This document shows positions 57,702 to 64,000 of a stretch of 64,000 nt of DNA, piece by piece. This stretch comes from Talaromyces rugulosus (lineage: Eukaryota > Ascomycota > Eurotiomycetes > Eurotiales > Trichocomaceae). Each line of letters starts with the position of its first letter. Positions within the stretch are counted from its first letter, which is position 1. The position numbers were made by a program, and so were the translations under genes. The notes beneath the pieces are model-generated. The model had not been told where the DNA came from, did not search any database, and saw nothing but the letters and a program-made list of their open reading frames with translations. Location of the stretch: NCBI RefSeq assembly GCF_013368755.1, contig NC_049566.1:372001-436000 (forward strand). The letters are read 5' to 3'.

Positions 57702-58026
57702 TTGCCCTTTCTTTTTTGAGATGATGTACGAATTACGACTTTGTTTTTGTTACTATACCCCATAGGTTGAGTCGGTTATGTACTACGTGTTTTGGGCCTT
57801 GTTTTATACGATTAATGGTAACAGTCACATTAAGTGTAGTGATTATAGAATGTAAATAACCACGGCATGTGGTCTCATAGAACATTTCTCACTGCTCGTA
57901 CACTAAGTTGACAGAATTATAGATAAATACAAAACATGCCCACAACAAGAAACGCCTCGCGCCTCTCTGTATATAGGGAAACAGATGCAATAATCCGTCT
58001 TAACAAGACACAAGAATAAATCAACG

Positions 58027-58057
<31 letters not shown>

Positions 58058-58107
58058 CCGCACTTTTAAACAAAGGAAATTAGCCTTGCATGCATTTTGA
58101 AATGAGT
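57702..58107. other. Convergent intergenic region with a 29-base poly(A) run
   Basis: 406 bases between the DCTN6 and Mlp1 stop codons; no gene. It contains AATAAA at 58015-58020 followed seven bases later by the homopolymer described separately. Confidence 0.6.
58027..58055. repeat. Poly(A) homopolymer, 29 bases
   Basis: An uninterrupted run of 29 A on the plus strand, preceded by AATAAA at 58015-58020. It may be a microsatellite, an assembly-sensitive homopolymer, or the scar of a reverse-transcribed 3' end. Confidence 0.85.
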
Positions 58108-61100
58108 TTAACCGCCTCGATTATGTCCACCGCCTCGGATTCGCTTTCCAAGATTGTTATCCCCATCACCTCCGCCTTCTCCAGCATCCTCACGAGGACG
58201 TTTGTTGCCCTGAGGGATGAACTGGCGAGCATTTGCATTCATCGCCCCTCTGTTACTACCAGCGCCATCATGTGCTTGCGGGGAGGCTGCCTGGCCACCA
58301 CCACGCTGATTACCACGACCACGGCCACCGCGTCCACCACGAGGTAATCCAGAGCCACGTTGACTCTGATTCTGGCCATGTTGTTGCTGACCCTGCTGTT
58401 GTCCATCGGCGCCGGGACCACCACGTCCGCGCGGAATGGGAAGACCAGACTGAAGAGCCTTTAATGCAGCAGGCCCAGTTCCAACGTTATTAGCGGGTTG
58501 TGGTTTTCCAGGCAGCGCCACTGGCTGATTCTGGGGGACTGGTTGATTAGGTTGGGCTTGTGGAGTTTGTGCCGTCTGTTGTTGCTGCTGTGGCTGTTGG
58601 ATTGCAGCAAACGAGCTTGCAGTAGTCTGCTGGCTTTGTGCAAAAGGATTTGGAGTGGTTTGTGGCTGGGTTTGGTTTTGCTGAATGGCAGCAAACGGAT
58701 TTGGAGGCGCTGGCTGTTGCTGAACTGGTTGATTTTGCTGGATCGCCGCGAATGGACTCGGTGCTGCTGCGTTTGGAGTAGGGGTTTGTGGAGCAGCTGG
58801 TGTAGCTGGAGGTGGAGCTGCAGCTGCAGGAGCAACAGGTTGGACAGCTTGTCCTTGAGTTGCCGGCGTACTCTTCTGAGGTGTGGCGACAGGTGGCTTT
58901 GCAGGGGTCGCTGGGGGTGGTTTTACGTCTTTGGCAATTTCCCAGACCTCACGCACCGGCTTCTCAGGGGTTTCGCTAGCTGCCTTTTGAACGACAACAA
59001 TTTTGGCCATGGCAACCTTGGCGCGCTGTTCGAGCATGCTGATTTTGACGGCGGACTTTTTGTCATTTAACTCAACTGCTGACTTGACCTTCTCATCGGT
59101 TGCTTGGTCGGAGGCTCTCTTGAGGCGCTCCCGCTCCTCTGCGAATTTCTGCTCGAGTTCGGCCACCGCTTCAGGGCTTGGTCCTGTAGCGGCCTGAATC
59201 TGTGCTTCCTGTTGCTGCATCTGTGCCTTGACTTTGTTGACCTGCGTTTGGATGTTGCGCTTAATGATTCCTTTGATGACCTCATTGTTAGCCACAAGGT
59301 CTTTGACTTGGCTTTCGGTTAACTCTGGCAATGGACCACCAGATTCGGTCTTTGCAGGTGTTCCTGGCACTGGAGTCCCCGGAGCTGGAGTTCCAGGCGC
59401 CGGGGCTTCAGAAGGCTGTGCAGGCTCGTTGGACTGCTGCGCCTTGAGGGTATCAATCTGTTGCTTGTGGCTATTGCGTATCTCGGCAACCTTGCTGTTA
59501 AACGTCTCCTTCATCTTGTCGGAACGCTCTTTCAATTTGGCATCGAATTGCGCCTCCTTCTCGGCCAGAGCAGATTCCAAGCGGGCCACCTTCTCTTCAA
59601 GAGCCTTGACCTTTTCTTCATCACCAGCAGATGGCGTAGGTGCTAGTTGCTGTGTGACAGATGGAGTAGCCGTTTCTCCCTCCACTTGCATCGGAGTTGC
59701 AGATGGTTCCGCCGATTGTGATTTCAGCTGGTTGATCTCTTCGCGAGCCGAGTCGAGTTCTTGTTGAATGACTTCCTTTTCTTGTTGGACAGCTTTCAGT
59801 TCGATGTCCTTGGTCTTGACTCGTCCACTGAGGTCCTTTGATCGGGCTTTGAACTGCTCGGTCAACTTGTTACGCAACTCTGCTTTAGCATCTTCACCCG
59901 CCTTAACTAGTTGTTCTGAGAATCCATCGACTTGGGTCTGCAAGGTGTTGCGAACTTCAGTCGCTTCGTCTCGCTCCTTCTCCAACGTGTCGAGCTTCTC
60001 CTTGAGAGCTTCCATTTCAGTCGGATCGACACGGTTGTATTTCTGAAGAATGGTTTCGGTGCGTTGTTGCCACCGATCACGGTCATCCTGCACCAGCTTC
60101 ATCTCTTCCTCCTTTGTCTCGACAAGGTTCTCCAGCTCTCTAACCTTGTTCTGAAGAGGTTCAATTTGTTGAGCAAGCTCGTCGACGCGAGCAGTCTTCT
60201 CTGCAAGAGCCGTTTCAGCTTGGCGAGCTTGGTTGCGCAGAGTCACGCTGCTCTCGCGGAATACGTTCAGTTCGTTGAGCGTCTCCACCAGTTTGTTGTG
60301 GCTAAGCGATTGGTGGTCGCTGTCGGCAGCAGCCCGACGTTGTTGCTCCAGCTTGAGTCGAGTGTCATCTAGCTGGGATTGCGTATAATCTAGCTGTTGG
60401 CGGAGTCGCTTGCTTTCTTGTGTTGAGAGGTGATATTGGACTTCGACTATTTCCTTCTCTCTTCGCAAGTACTTGATGACTTCTTGGAGAGACTCAAGGC
60501 TGGAGCTTGCACCTTCACTTTCGTCTTCACCCGCGGCCATATTGGCTCGATCCTTTTGCAAAGTCGATATCTGCTTGGTGATGTTTTCTAACTGGTTGTG
60601 TAACAGCGAGTTTTGGTGCAGTATCTCGTCGCGGCGTTTTTGCAGCTCAAGGATTTCTCCCTCATACCGGTCTTTCTGCTCTTTCCAGCTCTCCTCCTTC
60701 TGAGTCAAATCTTTCTTGGAATTCTCCGCTTGCGTTCTGACACCGACGATTTCTAGGCGCAGTTCGTTGGCCTCGGAACGGACCGTTTGTAGTTGCTTCG
60801 CGGCCTCGGCGTGCTTGAGTAGCTCATTTTCGTAGTTTTGCTGGGCTTGTTGGGCAATCTCTGCTTGTGCCTGCACACTCTGCTCGTAGGTTTTGGCATT
60901 CTCAAGCTGACGCTCCGCTTCCTCTTTGAGACGGACAATGTCAGACTCAAAACCGGCCTTTTGCTCCTCAAATCGACGGGTGACTTCGGATTGCTCGTCG
61001 CGCAATCGGGACAGTTCGCTGTTTGTTGTGGAGAGCTCGGAGGATATTTCTTCAATGCGTTTCTCAAGATCTTGGATTTTGCTGTCCTTCTCTTGTACCA

Positions 61101-64000
61101 GTTGGTCGGTTTCTTCGCGGTATTGATCTTGGGTTTCAGAAACTGATTGTAGACGTTCTTCCGTATTTTGGCTGATAGCCTTATAATCCTCTACTTGTTC
61201 CTTAGCGTGCTGCAAGTCTGTCCTTGCAAGCTCAAGATCGCGCTTCAATTCGGAAACTTCAATTGCCAATTCTTGTTCTCTAGAGAGACCACCAGAACCG
61301 TTTGCTTCACCTCCTCCAGGAGCGGCTTCAGTCGACGTTGCAGGAGCAGAAGTAGCACTGGATCTAGAGTGTAACACTTCGATACGCTCCTCAGCACTCT
61401 TGAGCTCCACAGAGAGCTCGTCGACTCTTGATTGCAAGTGATCACGTGTGGTCTTGACACCGATCAGTTCTTCGCGGACGGAAGCGAGGCTGGTCACTAG
61501 GTCGTCAATTCTCTTCTGACTTTGCTCGTGTTCGTACTCTCGTCGCAAAGTGGTGCGTTTGGTGTCTTCGACTTCGTCGTTCAATTTCCTCTTCGTGGAT
61601 TGTAGTTCAGACTCGAGAGATTCCACGTTGTGTTGAAGACGCCGGCGACTCTCTGCATCGGTATGTTCACGCTCGTTGAGAATATTTTGGAGGTTGGCGT
61701 TTAATGAATCGAGTCTACCTCGCTCGTTCCGCAAAGATTCGTTGTCATCAACTAGTCGCTTTTCGATGTTCTTCCACAGGTCTTTTTCGGCCTTGAGGTT
61801 GGCATTTTCTCGTTGTAAACTATCAACTAATCCCTTAGCCGCGACTAGATCCTCTGCAGCTTGTTGAGTTTTGATCTCTTGGCGATTGACATTCTCCATC
61901 AAAGTCGAGTAGCGCTTTTGGAGTTCGCTATTCTCAGTCCTGATCATATTAAAGTTGTTTTGGAGCAACTCTGCTCGCTGTGCAGCTGCGCCTAGCTGGC
62001 TGTTTAATCGGCTAGCATCGCTCATAAGTTCGCTATTCTTGCGAGAAAGATCATTGACTTGCTGCTTCAGAGCTGTATGATCTGTTGCCGATTCCTGTCG
62101 GAAAGTGTCGAAATGAGCCTGGACGTTGCGTAGGAGGTCTGCATAATCAGTGACGTCGGCAGATTGCTGTGGTATCGTTGGTGGTGCTGATCCAAGGGGC
62201 ACCGATTGTGAGAAGATGGAGTTGTCGGCGCTGGCTTGACCTCTGCGCATCAGCATGCTGCGGAATGTATCGCGCTCCTTCACGTAACTCTTGGTTTGGG
62301 CTGTGAGGTTCGTTATTTCGTCCCGATATGTCTGGACGCGAATGCGCAGTTCCTTTAGTTCTTCTTGATCTTGCTGATACGAAGCTTCTCGTTCTCTAGC
62401 TTCCTGGCTTTCCATGCGGTCACCAAGGTCTCGGAGCATGCGGCGAAGGGTAACGTTTTGCTCCTGAAGCTCGTTTAGGTCTTTGAACGTGGTCAAATTT
62501 TGTGTTATGAAACGACCAGTAGAGTTGAGAGTAGACATGGACTCCTCGACCTCGTTGCGAGCAATCTTCTCCAACTCTTCCCTATTATATTCCTGGCCTT
62601 CCTTGGAAAGGGCAACCTCCAAGACAAGGACTTTAATTTGGGCACTAAGATCTCGAAGCTGTTGTCGCAGAATTTCCGTTTCTTTGGTCAGCCCTTCGAC
62701 TTGGCCACGCCACTTCCTTGCCTCGCGGGTAGCTTCGTCACGTTCCTTCCCAGATGTCTCAAGGATATTGGACATTTCCATGACAGCATTTTCAAGTCTT
62801 GCATGGTCAGCACGCAAGTCATCGATTTCGGGCTTGCTTGATTCTAGATCCTGGACCATCTCATCGAGAGTTGCTTTTAATTCCGCATTGTTGCGCTGCT
62901 CGGCGATAAGCTGTGACCTGACTCTGTCGTACTCGGAATATAGTTGTGTCATTGTTAGGCCGCCTCTGGATTTAGATGTCCGCGGCGAAAACGTCCCAGC
63001 AGGAGTCGAGGGGCGTAGGGGCGTGGAAGGGCCGCCATTGAGATGAGCCGGACTGAGAGGTCCCTGGGATTCGAGCTGGCCGATTCGCGTCTCGAGCTCG
63101 ACGATTTTGCGTTCAGCAGCTTCTTTGTCCGAATGCTCAGTTTCACCTTCCACTCGCAACCTCGATATTTCTTCAGCAGCGTCGTCGCGTGCTTTCTCTA
63201 GAGCAAGCTGGCATTCTTGGACACGCTGCTTGGCTGTGGTAGCCGCGTTTCCTTGAAGCTCGGCTAGACGGTTGGCGCTGTCAAGCTCGATGCGAAGCGA
63301 TTCACTAGTGGACGTGAATTCTTCCCTAAGAGATTGCATAGAGGCAATGGATTCTTCATATTTCTGTTCGACGTCGTCTAGACGGCTCTTCAGCGTGTTT
63401 TCATTCCGGCGGAGTTGGTCGATCGTTGTAGAGGCCTCTTCGATTTCACGTTGGAGCTCGGAAATGCGAGCACCCTTTTCCTTGCGGAACTTGAGGTACT
63501 CCGCATTTTTCGCCTGAAGTTCCGTCTCAAAGTATTCATTGTTCTTCTTGGTCAGGTCAAGCTCTTGCTGAAGGCTCTGTTCGCGGAAGCGAGCACTTGC
63601 AGATGCTGAGTTTGCTGCTTGAAGATTTTGCTCCACTGTAGACAGCTGGCGTCTCAGGTCGACAGTTTTCTGGTGAGTAGCGGACAGTTCGTCCGAAAGT
63701 TTGTCGTAGGCAGAGGTTTTGGATTCCAAGAGAGACAAAGTATCGCGGTTCGATGTCTCCAGGGAAGTGATGCGTGACTTGAGTCCGTTGGCTTCCGACT
63801 CATTCGAGCTAGTCGACGATTTGATAGTGGAAATCTCGGATTCAAGGTTCGACCGGTTGTTCTCTGCGAAGTAGTGAGAAAGGGGGGAAGCTATATTTGT
63901 TAAAAGCAAACAGAAAATTACCTGACTCTTGAAGACGGGTACGAAGGTCGTGGATTTCGGTCAAGCCCTTTTCAACCGACGTCTTCAGCACTTTAGTCTT
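58108..64000 (-). CDS. mlp1: Mlp1/TPR nuclear-basket filament protein (C-terminal part, N-terminus outside the window)
   Basis: The visible part is exon 63863-58108 plus a piece of the preceding exon from 64000 to 63922, joined in phase; the start lies beyond the window. About 1.9 k residues are seen. The first 1.6 k are almost continuous coiled coil (heptads of Leu/Ile with many Glu, Gln, Lys, Arg), as in TPR, Mlp1 and Mlp2. The last 250 residues are non-coiled: Pro/Ala/Gln-rich with repeated PFAAIQQ, then Gly/Arg-rich RGG-like repeats and a short NLS-like KRPRED segment. The protein builds the nuclear basket, docks mRNA export and quality-control factors and, in Aspergillus, assists the spindle checkpoint. 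Confidence 0.9.

Overview
The window is nuclear DNA from a filamentous ascomycete, most likely Eurotiomycetes (Aspergillus/Penicillium/Talaromyces relatives). The clues are many short introns (about 45-70 nt, GT...YAG, often with a CTAAC/CTAAT-like branch site), a Pdr-type ABC transporter, an RGS-LOV photoreceptor, a GH55 glucanase, fungal Mediator and nucleoporin genes, and HET-like genes. I see no CRISPR array, intact transposon, tRNA or rRNA gene. All functional calls come from reading motifs in conceptual translations, and exon joins were derived by hand from splice signals and reading frame.

Layout. 1-2.9 kb: no gene. 2.9-9.3 kb: a small mitochondrial-type membrane protein, D-serine dehydratase, an RGS-LOV photoreceptor and an RNase H. 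10.4-14.7 kb: a full-size Pdr ABC transporter. 15.3-20.5 kb: MED7, a PAP2 lipid phosphatase, an SCP2-domain protein and an F-box-like protein. 21.7-24.3 kb: a secreted GH55 exo-beta-1,3-glucanase. 26.5-37.6 kb: an accessory-looking block of three divergent pairs, namely MetAP1 / fungal_trans_2-like regulator, SDR / GH43, and SDR / MetAP2. 39-46.6 kb: housekeeping genes (Nup2-type nucleoporin, eL31, omega-amidase-like nitrilase). 46.9-56.1 kb: a beta-lactamase-like hydrolase, a multi-pass membrane protein divergent from a membrane-anchored HET-like protein, and an HD-like protein. 56.2-56.5 kb: a decayed RNase H relic. 57-64 kb: dynactin p27 and the C-terminal 1.9 k residues of the nuclear-basket protein Mlp1/TPR, which runs off the window end.

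Most noteworthy: (i) a MetAP1 gene and a MetAP2 gene bracket the 11-kb accessory block. Both are divergent near the active site, and in MetAP2 two inhibitor-pocket positions are glycine. This recalls the fumagillin locus of A. fumigatus, where both MetAP types are found together, although no biosynthetic backbone gene is visible here. (ii) An RGS-LOV blue-light receptor of the BcLOV4 type. (iii) A previously hidden RNase H pseudogene. (iv) Two introns that are multiples of three and free of stops, so they hide inside open frames and would insert residues if retained. (v) A divergent pair made of a HET-like membrane protein and a multi-pass membrane protein.
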